Positions 49,808-58,364 of a DNA stretch of 64,000 bases are shown piece by piece. Made by a program: the position numbers and the translations under genes. The stretch is from positions 310,001 through 374,000 of the forward strand of contig CAWHFP010000021.1 of assembly GCA_963828445.1 (NCBI GenBank). Reading direction: 5' to 3'. Below the pieces are notes generated by a model, which saw only the letters and a program-made list of their open reading frames with translations, ran no database searches and was not told the DNA's origin. How positions within the stretch are numbered: position 1 is the stretch's first letter; every line of letters begins with the position of its first letter. The DNA comes from Bog-532 sp963828445 (GTDB taxonomy: Bacteria > Actinomycetota > Actinomycetes > Streptosporangiales > Streptosporangiaceae).

Positions 49808-50182
49808 TCAGGCTGGGCCGGTGTCCGGGACGTAGTGGCGGCTGCCATCGGCCGGGTCGGTCCACACCCGCATGATCGTGTTGCTGGACGGGTCGCGGAA
49901 GCGTTCGGCGGTGGGCACCCAGCCCGGCTGCGGCTCGCTCACCTGGGCGTGCCGCTTGCGCGACCGGGGCCGGGCGGCCGCCCCCGGTGCTCCCGGGGCG
50001 GCCATCGGGGGCAGGCCGTCCAGGGCCGCGGCCGCCTCGTCGGCGTAGCTGGCGGCCAGCACGATCCCGGCCCGGCGGTCGAACTCCGGCATCTCCAGCC
50101 GCCCGGCCGCGTAGTGCTCGCGGAGCACGGCCACCAGCCGGTCCCGGTCGGCGTCGCCCAGCAGCGAACGATCCCCCGGCAC
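49808..50182 (-). CDS. DUF1707 domain protein
   Basis: 124 residues. The N-terminal 50 residues (LLGDADRDRLVAVLREHYAAGRLEMPEFDRR) match the DUF1707/SHOCT-like domain often found at the start of actinobacterial proteins. A basic linker (AARPRSRKRHAQ) and a C-terminal piece (PTAERFRDPSSNTIMRVWTDPADGSRHYVPD) with no family I recognise follow; the latter looks like a small beta domain. No membrane helix. GTG start at 50182. Confidence 0.75.
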   Translation of the reverse strand: MPGDRSLLGDADRDRLVAVLREHYAAGRLEMPEFDRRAGIVLAASYADEAAAALDGLPPMAAPGAPGAAARPRSRKRHAQVSEPQPGWVPTAERFRDPSSNTIMRVWTDPADGSRHYVPDTGPA

Positions 50183-50217
50183 GTCAGGCCCCTGGCACCG
50201 TCAGGTCCCCGGCCCGG

Positions 50218-50580
50218 TCAGGCCGACGGGCCCGCGACCACGGCGGTGCCGTAGGCCACGATTTCCGTGAGTCCCTGGCCCATCTCGGACGAGTCGAACC
50301 GCATGGCCACCACGCCGTTGGCCCCGAGCAGGCGAGCGTTCTCGATCATGCGGTCCACGGCGTGCCGGCGGCTGTCCTCCAGCAGCTGGGTGTACTCCCG
50401 CACCTCGCCCTGGCGGAGCGCCTTGAACCCGGCGCTGATCGACTTGACCGCCCCCATGCTCCGGACGACCAGGCCGAAGGCCACGCCCAGATCCTGCTCG
50501 ATGCTCATGCCCGGCAGCGTGAACGCGGTGGTGACCGGGAACGTGGTCCCGGCCGCGGCTGCCCCCGTTGATTGCGTCAT
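50218..50580 (-). CDS. YbjQ/UPF0145 family protein
   Basis: 120 residues. FGLVVRSMGAVKSISAGFKALRQGEVREYTQLLEDSRRHAVDRM and the final strand with VVAMRFDSSEMG and YGTAV are the conserved blocks of the YbjQ (DUF74, putative heavy-metal-binding) pentameric fold. The biochemical role is unknown. Confidence 0.88.
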   Translation of the reverse strand: MTQSTGAAAAGTTFPVTTAFTLPGMSIEQDLGVAFGLVVRSMGAVKSISAGFKALRQGEVREYTQLLEDSRRHAVDRMIENARLLGANGVVAMRFDSSEMGQGLTEIVAYGTAVVAGPSA

Positions 50581-50661
50581 GATCGGCAGTACATCGGCCC
50601 CGCGCCGGGTGTGTCAACGGGGCACGCCCGGGCCCGCCGGGCCGCCACCGCCCGCTCGGTC

Positions 50662-51600
50662 TCAGCGGCCGGCGGTCTCGAGGGCGTGAATGCCGGGGAC
50701 CACCGAGACCAGGGCGTCCAGGGTGGCCTCGGTCCAGGGGCCCCGGCAGGCCAGCAGCACGTGATCGATGCCCAGCGCGGCCAGGTCGGCCAGGTGGGCC
50801 AGCAGGCCGGGCAGGGCCGCCCGGGGATCGTCGCCCTGGTCGAAGGGGCTGGCGATGGTCTTCTCGATCTCGGCGTAGTCCCGGCCCTCGGCCACGCAGT
50901 GCTGCCGCAGGACGCCCAGTTTGTGCTCGATGTTGTCGGCGAACTGGGACCCGGGCAGGTCAAACAGGCTGCAGGCGTCGCCGTACCTGGCCACCAGGCG
51001 CAGCGTCTTCTTCTCGCCGCTGCCGCCGATCAGGATCGGCGGGTGCGGCCGCTGCAGCGAGTTGGGCGAGTTCAGGGGCCGGGCCAGGTCATAGTGCCGT
51101 CCCCGGAAGGGCGTCTCGTCGTCGCGCCACATCTGGTGGGCGATCTGCAACGCCTCTTCCAGGCGTTCGAACCGCTCGGCCAGGGGCGGGAACGGGATAC
51201 CGAGGCCTTCGGCCTCGAAGGCGGTCCCGGGGCCGGCGGGCTCGGGGTTCCAGGGGGCACCGGCCCCGATCCCGAACACGGCCCGGCCGCCGCTGAGCAC
51301 GTCCAGCGCGGTCACGGTCTTGAGCAGCACGCCCGGATGGCGGTAGGACACCGACGTGACCAGGGTGCCCAGCGTGGCCCGCCGGGTCTGCCCGGCCAGG
51401 AAGCACAGGGTGGCGTAGGCCTCGGTGATGGGGGCTTCGGCGGGCTCGCCGGTGATACGGATCTGGAAGAAGTGGTCCATCACCCACAGGCTGTCGATAC
51501 CGGCGTCGTCGGCGGTCCGGGCGATCCGGGCCACGGTCGGGCCGAAGTCGGCGAGCGGGACGGGCCAGGAAAAATTGCTGATGCTGATGCCGACCTTCAT
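50662..51600 (-). CDS. LLM-class F420-dependent oxidoreductase
   Basis: Luciferase-like TIM barrel of 312 residues: the start KVGISISNFSWPVP, SLWVMDHFFQI, TLGTLVTSVSYRHPGVLLKTVTALD and GRAVFGIGAGAPWNPEPA are conserved in F420-using members. The lack of an N-terminal flavin-type pattern and the actinobacterial host favour F420 over FMN. The substrate is unknown. GGGAG lies upstream of the ATG at 51600; the divergent MarR remnant begins on the opposite strand in the same bases. Confidence 0.88.
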   Translation of the reverse strand: MKVGISISNFSWPVPLADFGPTVARIARTADDAGIDSLWVMDHFFQIRITGEPAEAPITEAYATLCFLAGQTRRATLGTLVTSVSYRHPGVLLKTVTALDVLSGGRAVFGIGAGAPWNPEPAGPGTAFEAEGLGIPFPPLAERFERLEEALQIAHQMWRDDETPFRGRHYDLARPLNSPNSLQRPHPPILIGGSGEKKTLRLVARYGDACSLFDLPGSQFADNIEHKLGVLRQHCVAEGRDYAEIEKTIASPFDQGDDPRAALPGLLAHLADLAALGIDHVLLACRGPWTEATLDALVSVVPGIHALETAGR

Positions 51601-51926
51601 GGGGCGCTCCCGTGCGGTGGAGATCTTGCGCCGCCTGTGGGCCGAGGACGGGCAGACTCCGGGTGAGATCGCCAGTCCTGGGCCTGGCGACTTCCACCGT
51701 GACCCGGGCCGCCACCCTAGCCACCGGGCTGCTGGCCCGGGAGCCCCACGAGCGCGACCGGCGGCTGGTCCGGCTGCGGCTCACGACCCGGGGACGGGCC
51801 CTGGAAAAAGACATCGACGCCGAGATGGACCAGCTGACCGAGCGGGCGCTGGGGTCGTTCGGCCCGGACGAGCGGGCCGCGGTGGTGGCCGCGCTGGAAA
51901 AGATCCGGAGCAACCTGGGGGGTTAG
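51599..51926 (+). pseudogene. MarR-family regulator remnant, truncated at the N terminus, with an apparent +1 frameshift at 51677-51678
   Basis: The recoverable protein is about 108 residues: RAVEILRRLWAEDGQTPGEIAS, the recognition helix LGLATSTVTRAATL, the wing HERDRRLVRLRLTTRGRAL and the dimerisation helices up to KIRSNLGG. The first 35-40 residues of a normal MarR protein (dimerisation helix) are missing, because the frame begins at the start codon of the LLM gene. Removing one C at 51677-51678 joins the two parts. The truncation is independent of the indel, so I call it a remnant; a short functional protein cannot be excluded. Confidence 0.6.
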
Positions 51927-51958
51927 CCGGGCTGGGGGTCAGCCGGGGTCAACGGGGG

Positions 51959-54900
51959 TCAGCTGACGCAGGCCGGGCCGAGCAACTGCTTGAGGTCACC
52001 GAGCAGGGCCGGGGAGTTGGACACCCGGAACTTGTCGTCCAGGCGGACCACGGTGGTGCGCTGGTTACCCTTCAGCCTCAGGTGCACCTCGGTGGTGCCC
52101 GCGTGGGTCATCAGCACCTCTTTGAGCTGCTCCACCACCGGCGGGACGCACCGGGTGTAGGGCATCGACACCACGAAAGGGCCGCCGTCACTGGTGGTCA
52201 TGTCCGGGACGGTGACGTCCATGGCGATCAGCTTGGGCACGTCGTCGCGCCGGTCGATCCGGCCCTTGACCGTGATGATCGCGTCCTCGGCGATCGACGT
52301 CGCGTACAGCTGGTAGGTGGCCGGGAAGAACAGCACCTCGATGGCGCCGCCCAGGTCCTCCAGGCTGGCCGCGGCCCACGGATTGCCCTGCTTGGTCACC
52401 TTGCGGGTGACGCCGGACAAGATGCCCGCCACCTTGACCACCTGGCCGCCGTCCCGGCCGCCGCCGGAGGGCCGCGGCTGGTCACCAGGCTCTTCGGCGG
52501 TGAGGTCGGCCAGGGTGCAGTCGGCCTCCCGGGCCAGCAGGTGCTCCAGGCCCAGCAGCGGGTGGTCGGAGACGTACAGGCCGAGCATGTCGCGTTCGAA
52601 GCTGAGCCGGGTGGACTTGTCCCAGTCGTCGCCCTCGGGGATCGGCACGTCGAAGAAGGCCTCGGTCTCTTCGTCCCCGCCGAACAGCGAGTCCTGGCCG
52701 ATGGCTTCGTTGCGCTTGATGTCGATGACCGAGTCGACGGCCTGCTCGTGCACCATGACCAGGCCCTTGCGGGGGTGGCCGAACGAGTCGAACGCGCCCG
52801 CCTTGATCAGCGACTCGATGACCCGCTTGTTGCAGACCACGGTCGGGACCTTGCGGAGGAAGTCGGAGAAGCTGGTGAACGCGCCCTTGGACTTGCGGGT
52901 GGCCACGATCGCGTCGACCACGTTGACGCCCACGTTGCGGACGGCGGCCATGCCGAACCGGACGTCCTCCCCCACCGCGGTGAAGGTGGCCACCGACTCG
53001 TTCACGTCCGGCGGCAGCACCTTGATCCGCATCCGGCGGCACTCGTTCAGGTACAGCGCGGACTTGTCCTTGTCGTCGCCGACGCTGGTGAGCAGGGCCG
53101 CCATGTACTCGGGCGCGTAGTTGGCCTTGAGGTAGGCGGTCCAGTAGGACACCAGCCCGTAGCCGGCCGTGTGGGCCTTGTTGAAGGCGTAGCCGGAGAA
53201 CGGCACCAGCACGTCCCAGACGGCCTGGATGGCCCGGTCGGAGTAGCCGCGTTCCTTGCAACCCTGCTGGAACGGGACGAACTCCTTGTCCAGGATCTCC
53301 TTCTTCTTCTTGCCCATGGCCCGGCGCAGCAGGTCGGCCTGGCCGAGCGAGTACCCGGCCAGGATCTGGGCGGCCTTCTGCACCTGCTCCTGGTACACGA
53401 TCAGGCCGTAGGTGGGCTCGAGGATCTCCCGCAGCGGCTCTTCCAGCTCGGGGTGGATGGGCGTGATGTCCTGCTGGCCGTTCTTGCGCAGGGCGTAGTT
53501 GGTGTGCGAGTTCACGCCCATCGGGCCCGGCCGGTACAGGGCCAGCACGGCGGAGATGTCCTCGAAGTTGTCGGGCTTCATCAGCCGCAGCAGCGACCGC
53601 ATGGGGCCGCCGTCCAGCTGGAACACGCCCAGGGTGTCGCCCCGGCCGAGCAGCTCGTAGGCCGCCTTGTCGTCCAGCTCCAGGTCGAGCAGGTTGATCT
53701 TGGTGCCGCGGTTCTTCTCGATCGCGGCCACCGCGTCGGCCATGATCGTGAGGTTCCGCAGGCCCAGGAAGTCCATCTTGAGCAGGCCGAGGCCCTCGCA
53801 GGTCGGGTAGTCGAACTGCGTGATGACCGCGCCGTCGGAGTGCCGGGTCCAGACCGGGATGTGGTCGGTGATGGTCTCGGCGCTCATGATCACGCCGGCC
53901 GCGTGCACGCCGGGCTGGCGGATCAGGCCCTCGATACCCCGGGCCTTGTCGATGACCTGCTTGATCTCGGCCTCGGACTCGTACAGCTGGCGCAGCTCGC
54001 CGGCCTCGTTGTACCGGGGGTGGTCGGAGTCGAAGATCCCGGACAGCGGGATGTCCTTGCCCATCACCGCGGCCGGGAAGGCCTTGGTGATCCGGTCGCC
54101 CAGCGCGTAGGGGAAGCCGAGCACGCGGGTGGAGTCCTTGATCGCGGCCTTGGCCTTGATCGTGCCGTAGGTGACGATCTGCGCGACCTTGTCCGAGCCC
54201 CACTTCTCGGTCACGTAGCGGATGACGTCGGCCCGCCCACGTTCGTCGAAGTCCACGTCGATGTCGGGCATGGACACGCGCTCGGGGTTGAGGAACCGCT
54301 CGAAGATGAGCCCGTGCGGGAGCGGGTCCAGGTCGGTGATGCCCATCGCGTAGGCCACCAGCGACCCGGCCGCGGAACCACGGCCGGGGCCGACGGCCAC
54401 GCCGTGGTTCTTGGCCCACATGATGAAGTCGGACACGACCAGGAAGTAGGCCGGGAACCCCATCTGGCAGATGATGTCGATCTCGTAGCTGGCCTGCCGC
54501 TTGTGCTCCTCGTCGTAGCCGTCGGGGAAGCGGCGGTCCATGCCCTTCCAGACCTCGGCCCGGAACAGGTCGGCCTCGCTGTCAAAGCCGTCGGGGATGG
54601 GGAACCGCGGCATGAGGTTGACGAAGTCGAACATGCCGGAGGTGTCGACCCGGTCCGCGATGAGGAGCTGGCTGTTCCGGCAGCCCTCCTGCCAGATGTC
54701 CGAGCTGTCACCCGAGTACATCTCGGCGGCGGACTTGATGTAGTAGCCGCTGCCGTCGAACCGGAAGCGGTCCGCGTCGGCCAGGGTCTTGCCGGTCTGG
54801 ATGCACAGCAGCAGGTCGTGACTGACCGAGTCGGATTCCCGGGTGTAGTGGGAGTCGTTGGTCACGACCGGCGGGATGTTGAGCTTCTTGCCGATCTCGA

Positions 54901-55531
54901 CCAGGCCGTCGCGGACCCGGCGCTCGATGTCCAGGCCGTGGTCCATCAGCTCCAGGAAGTAGTTCTCCTTGCCGAAGATCTCCTGGTACTCGGCGGCGGA
55001 CCGGAGGGCCTGGTCGAACTGGCCGAGCCGGAGCCGGGTCTGCAGCTCGCCGGACGGGCACCCGGTGGAGGCCATCAGGCCCTCGGCGTGCTCGGCCAGG
55101 ATCTCCTTGTCCATCCGCGGCCACTTGACCAGCCAGCCCTCGGCGTAGGAGCGGGAGGACAGCTTGAACAGGTTGTGCAGGCCGGTCCGGTCCCGGGCCC
55201 AGATGGTCTTGTGCAGGTAGGCGCCGCTGGCCGAGACGTCGTCCTTCTTCTGGTGCGGCTGGCCCCAGAGAATGCGCTTGGTGTTGGTGCGGTGCTCGGG
55301 GGCCACGTAGGCCTCGATCCCGATGACCGGGGTGATGCCCGCGTCCTTGGCCTGCCGGTGGAACTCGGCCGCGCCGTACATGTTCCCGTGGTCGGTCATG
55401 GCCACGTGGGTCATGCCCTGCCGCTCGACCTCTTTGAACAGCTCCTTGAGGCGGGCCGCGCCGTCCAGCATGGAGTACTCGGTATGCACATGGAGGTGTG
55501 CGTACGGCTGACGGGTCGCGGATTCCGCCAT
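51959..55531 (-). CDS. dnaE: DNA polymerase III alpha subunit
   Basis: Replicative polymerase, 1190 residues, DnaE1 type. The PHP domain begins YAHLHVHTEYSMLDGAA with MTDHGNMYGA. The palm has GRGSAAGSLVAYAMGITDLDP and the catalytic Asp pair in PDIDVDFDERGRADVI; the tau-facing and fingers regions (SGYAFNKAHTAGYGLVSYWTAYLK) and the OB fold (KVAGILSGVTRKVTKQG) follow. ATG 55531 has AAGGAGG about 11 bases upstream; the frame runs on to 55828 without similarity. Confidence 0.97.
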   Translation of the reverse strand: MAESATRQPYAHLHVHTEYSMLDGAARLKELFKEVERQGMTHVAMTDHGNMYGAAEFHRQAKDAGITPVIGIEAYVAPEHRTNTKRILWGQPHQKKDDVSASGAYLHKTIWARDRTGLHNLFKLSSRSYAEGWLVKWPRMDKEILAEHAEGLMASTGCPSGELQTRLRLGQFDQALRSAAEYQEIFGKENYFLELMDHGLDIERRVRDGLVEIGKKLNIPPVVTNDSHYTRESDSVSHDLLLCIQTGKTLADADRFRFDGSGYYIKSAAEMYSGDSSDIWQEGCRNSQLLIADRVDTSGMFDFVNLMPRFPIPDGFDSEADLFRAEVWKGMDRRFPDGYDEEHKRQASYEIDIICQMGFPAYFLVVSDFIMWAKNHGVAVGPGRGSAAGSLVAYAMGITDLDPLPHGLIFERFLNPERVSMPDIDVDFDERGRADVIRYVTEKWGSDKVAQIVTYGTIKAKAAIKDSTRVLGFPYALGDRITKAFPAAVMGKDIPLSGIFDSDHPRYNEAGELRQLYESEAEIKQVIDKARGIEGLIRQPGVHAAGVIMSAETITDHIPVWTRHSDGAVITQFDYPTCEGLGLLKMDFLGLRNLTIMADAVAAIEKNRGTKINLLDLELDDKAAYELLGRGDTLGVFQLDGGPMRSLLRLMKPDNFEDISAVLALYRPGPMGVNSHTNYALRKNGQQDITPIHPELEEPLREILEPTYGLIVYQEQVQKAAQILAGYSLGQADLLRRAMGKKKKEILDKEFVPFQQGCKERGYSDRAIQAVWDVLVPFSGYAFNKAHTAGYGLVSYWTAYLKANYAPEYMAALLTSVGDDKDKSALYLNECRRMRIKVLPPDVNESVATFTAVGEDVRFGMAAVRNVGVNVVDAIVATRKSKGAFTSFSDFLRKVPTVVCNKRVIESLIKAGAFDSFGHPRKGLVMVHEQAVDSVIDIKRNEAIGQDSLFGGDEETEAFFDVPIPEGDDWDKSTRLSFERDMLGLYVSDHPLLGLEHLLAREADCTLADLTAEEPGDQPRPSGGGRDGGQVVKVAGILSGVTRKVTKQGNPWAAASLEDLGGAIEVLFFPATYQLYATSIAEDAIITVKGRIDRRDDVPKLIAMDVTVPDMTTSDGGPFVVSMPYTRCVPPVVEQLKEVLMTHAGTTEVHLRLKGNQRTTVVRLDDKFRVSNSPALLGDLKQLLGPACVS

Positions 55532-55896
55532 GGGCTGAGCCGCCTCCTTCTGGCATCGGTCTGCCGTGCCTCGGGCATGCTTCGCAGAGCCCGGAAGTGG
55601 CCGGGTGCTGGGCCCTGGCCGGGGCCCGGCGCCGGGGGTCACGCGGGCGTGCGTCGTGCTTACCGAACGGTTCCGGGGGGAAGGCGGCACATGTCGCACC
55701 TCGCCGTTGACCTGCTCCGTCAGTGCGGCGGAGCGTCGCCGGTGAGGCGAACTTTCCGCCTCGAGGGGACCGTGCCGACCCGGTGAACCGAGCCTACATC
55801 GCCGGGCCTGGTCCCCGGCTCCCCACACGCCGGAGGCGCGCGGAAAGGAGCGGGATTTCCGGTTCGTCCGGCGGCCGGCTGACCCGGTCTACCCGG
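55532..55896. other. 365-bp intergenic region between rluD and dnaE
   Basis: No gene is supported. It must hold the dnaE promoter, but no clear -35/-10 pair is seen. Small stems are present (GCTCCG / CGGAGC at 55714-55734; CTGACC / GGTCAG at 55878-55899, overlapping the rluD end). Confidence 0.55.
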
Positions 55897-56822
55897 TCAG
55901 CTCTCCGCGCGCAGGACGTCGAGGGCGTGCTGGAGATCGTCCGGGTAGTCGCTGCGGAATTCGACCCAGCGGCCGTCCACCGGATGGTGGAACGCCAGGC
56001 TGACCGCGTGCAGCCACTGCCGGTGCAGGCCGAGGTGGCCGGCGAGCACCGGGTCGGCCCCGTACAGCAGGTCACCCACGCAGGGATGCCGGATCGCCGA
56101 CATGTGCACCCGGATCTGGTGGGTCCGCCCGGTCTCCAGCCCGACGTCGACCAGGCTGGCGCCGCGGAACGCCTCCATCGTGTCGTAATGGGTCACGCTG
56201 GCGCGGCCGTCAGCCACCACCGCGAACCGGCCGTCGCCGGACGGGTGCCGCCCGATCGGGGCGTCGATGGTGCCGCGCAGCGGGTCCGGATGACCCTGGA
56301 CCAGGGCGTGGTAGCGCTTTTCGACCTCGCGCTCCCGGAACGCCCGCTTGAGCGCGCTGTAGGCGTGCTCGCTCTTGGCCACCACCATCGAGCCGGTGGT
56401 GTTGGCGTCCAGCCGGTGCACGATGCCCTGCCGCTCGGCCGCGCCGCTGGTGGCGATGGTGTGCCCGCTGGCCTGGAGGCCGCCGATCACGGTCGGGCCC
56501 GACCAGCCCGGCGCCGGGTGCGCGGCCACGCCGATCGGCTTGTTCACCACGATGATGTCGTCGTCCTCGAACGTCACCGTCAGCCCTTCGACGGCGCGCG
56601 GCGGCTCCACCGGCCGGGGCGCGGGCAGCGTCACCTCCAGCGGATCTCCCGCCGTGACCCGGTCCGACTTGGCGGCCGGCGGCCGTCGACCAGGACGTTG
56701 CCTTCGCTGATGAGCTCGGCGGCCCGGGACCGGGACAGGCCGAACATCCGGGCCAGCGCCGCGTCCAGGCGTTCGCCGTCGAGCCCGTCAGGCACCGGCA
56801 GATAACGCTGATCCGCCGTCAT
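55897..56822 (-). CDS. rluD: Ribosomal large subunit pseudouridine synthase, RluD family, apparent -1 frameshift near 56680
   Basis: An S4 domain (LDAALARMFGLSRSRAAELISEGNVLVDG) is followed by the RluA/RluD catalytic core with IVHRLDANTTGSMVVAK (HRLD, catalytic Asp), ETGRTHQIRVHMSAIRHP and HRQWLHAVSLAF. The domains are in different frames; adding one C near 56680 gives GRPAAKSDRVTAGD and 308 residues. RluD modifies helix 69 of 23S rRNA in E. coli. ATG 56822 overlaps the lspA 3' end by about 35 bases. Confidence 0.92.
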
Positions 56823-57516
56823 CGGTACCCTTCGGCTCTGATTCTGGCGCTGGCTGAGCTGGCGCTGGCTGAGCTGGCGCTGGCTGAGCTGGCGCCTGCC
56901 CGGCCGGCGCAGGCTCGGCGGTGCGTGATTCCCTGGTGCCGTCCATGCGCAGGCCCAGGATGGCCAGCAGCACGGCGAGGACCCCGCCGCAGACGATGGC
57001 CGAGTCGGCCAGGTTGAACACGGGCCAGTGCGGCAGCTCGATCCAGTCGACCACGTCGCCGCGGAACAGCCCCGGCGCCCGGAAGATGCGGTCCGACAGG
57101 TTGCCGGTGGCCCCGCCCAGCAGCAGGCCGAGCGTGATCGCCCACGGCAGGCTGCGCAGCTTGCGGGCGGTGCGCAGGATGTAGACGATCACGACCGCGG
57201 CGATCACCGTGAACACGATGGTGGCCGACGTGCCGATGCTGAAGGCGGCCCCGCTGTTGCGCAGCAGGAGCAGGGTCAGGAAGCCGCCCAGCAGCCGGAT
57301 GGGCGCGTGGTGGGCCAGTTCGTGGACCACGACGATCTTGGTCACCACGTCCAGGGCCAGCACGAACAAGGCGACACCGATCACCACCGGGAGCTTGCGC
57401 CCCCGGACCGGCTCGGTGGGACCGGGGGCCTCGGCGGAATCGGGGGTCGCGGCGGAACCGGGGGGGACGGACGGCTCGGACCCGTTGCCTACCGTCGCTC
57501 TTCGCGCTGCTTGCAC
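56788..57516 (-). CDS. lspA: Lipoprotein signal peptidase (signal peptidase II)
   Basis: Aspartyl membrane protease that removes signal peptides from lipidated prolipoproteins. Four helices; FVLALDVVTKIVVVHEL with the first conserved block, LLLRNSGAAFSIG, and the catalytic pair in GGATGNLSDRIFR and VFNLADSAIVCGG. GTG 57516 gives 242 residues; no strong ribosome-binding site. The N terminus (about 45 residues) and the C terminus (repeated APAQP) are low-complexity additions not needed for the fold. Confidence 0.93.
   Translation of the reverse strand: MQAARRATVGNGSEPSVPPGSAATPDSAEAPGPTEPVRGRKLPVVIGVALFVLALDVVTKIVVVHELAHHAPIRLLGGFLTLLLLRNSGAAFSIGTSATIVFTVIAAVVIVYILRTARKLRSLPWAITLGLLLGGATGNLSDRIFRAPGLFRGDVVDWIELPHWPVFNLADSAIVCGGVLAVLLAILGLRMDGTRESRTAEPAPAGQAPAQPAPAQPAPAQPAPESEPKGTDDGGSALSAGA
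56844..56895. repeat. 15-bp tandem repeat, about 3.5 copies, in the lspA tail
   Basis: CTGGCGCTGGCTGAG is repeated three times exactly and then partly. On the minus strand it encodes (APAQP)n at the LspA C terminus. The length, a multiple of three, keeps the frame when copies are gained or lost. Confidence 0.85.
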
Positions 57517-57905
57517 GTGACGCAGAGTACCGCGCGCGGGAACGCCATCAGCCGGGCCTTGCCAATGGGCTCGCCGCAGGAGTCGCACACTCCGTATGAT
57601 CCCGCATCGATCCGCGCCAGTGCCTTCTCGGTCTGCTCCAGCAGGTCGCGGGCCTTGGTGGTCGCGGCGTACTCGGCGTCCCGCTCGAAGGTCTTGACCC
57701 CGACGTCGGCCTCGTCGTCGCCGGCGTCCCGCAGACCGTTGTCCAGCCGCTCGGCGATCTGCGCCTCGGCCTGGGCGAGGTCCGCCCGCAGCCCGGCGGC
57801 GTCTTCCTCGAGCGACTGCCGGACCTCGGCGAGCTCAGCCCCGGTCCACGGATCTTCTCCGGGACGTACTGGAAGAGCGGCTTCGGAACGCGGGGCAGTG
57901 GCCAT
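57489..57905 (-). CDS. TraR/DksA C4-type zinc finger protein
   Basis: 138 residues. A coiled-coil region (LRADLAQAEAQIAERLDNG) with the acidic turn, then a zinc finger with Cys in GVCDSCGEPIG and AVLCVTCKQ. DksA-family proteins enter the RNA polymerase secondary channel; the actinobacterial homologues between lspA and ileS are conserved but their action is not well known. It overlaps the start of lspA. Confidence 0.88.
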   Translation of the reverse strand: MATAPRSEAALPVRPGEDPWTGAELAEVRQSLEEDAAGLRADLAQAEAQIAERLDNGLRDAGDDEADVGVKTFERDAEYAATTKARDLLEQTEKALARIDAGSYGVCDSCGEPIGKARLMAFPRAVLCVTCKQREERR

Positions 57906-58086
57906 CTCGCGCCTCCCACGACGGGCAATAGATGATCATGAATGTGAACGGTCAACGGAGAATAAGCTGCTGCCGCGCACCTCTGCAAATAAGATTTCGG
58001 CGCCCGGCCGCAGACGGATGCACCGGCCAGCAACAAGGTGCCCACTATCCAGGCCTCTCATCCCCCGGCTTCGGATATTCTTGAAG
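57906..58086. other. Divergent promoter region between the traR-like gene and the ileS leader
   Basis: No gene. A -10-like TATTCT at 58076-58081 (+) could start the T-box RNA near 58088; no good -35 box is seen. Around 57930-58000 the sequence is AT-richer and probably holds the promoter of the minus-strand gene. Confidence 0.45.
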
Positions 58087-58087
58087 C

Positions 58088-58364
58088 CTGCACGGTGCTG
58101 AAGGGGACAGCTGCCGCTGACCGCCTGCCAGGAGCGAGCCGGGGATGGTGTGAGCCCGGCGGCCAGGCCCAGCGGACCAGATCACCCCGGAGCCGCCGGA
58201 AGAACCGCCCCAGCGAATTCGCCTGAGGACCAGTAGACCCGGCCGCAGAAATCCTCGAGTGGGCCGTCGCCGGCCAAGGAGGGTGGTACCGCGGGGCCGC
58301 CGCAGCGAGCGGGGTCTCGTCCCTCTGGCAACGTCGTATCTGTCCTTGCTGGAGGCACCCCATC
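58088..58364 (+). promoter_or_regulatory. T-box leader (Ile) controlling ileS
   Basis: The T-box sequence AAGGAGGGTGGTACCGCGG at 58276-58294 pairs with the free 3' end of uncharged tRNA. Upstream are the stems of an actinobacterial T-box, including a hairpin with the GATGGTGTGAG loop between CCGGG and CCCGG. The candidate specifier is ATC at 58181-58183 followed by A, matching tRNA-Ile(GAU). No U-tract terminator lies between the T-box and the ileS ATG; the ribosome-binding site GGAGG (58351-58355) is close, so the switch most likely acts on translation. ileS would rise when charged tRNA-Ile is short. Confidence 0.92.

Noticed and set aside
51425..55786. A 1453-codon open frame on the + strand opposite dnaE
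   Set aside because: It is the antisense shadow of dnaE: no family, Val/Leu/Gly-rich composition from codon bias, and no ribosome-binding site. Only its first part overlaps a real signal, the MarR remnant.
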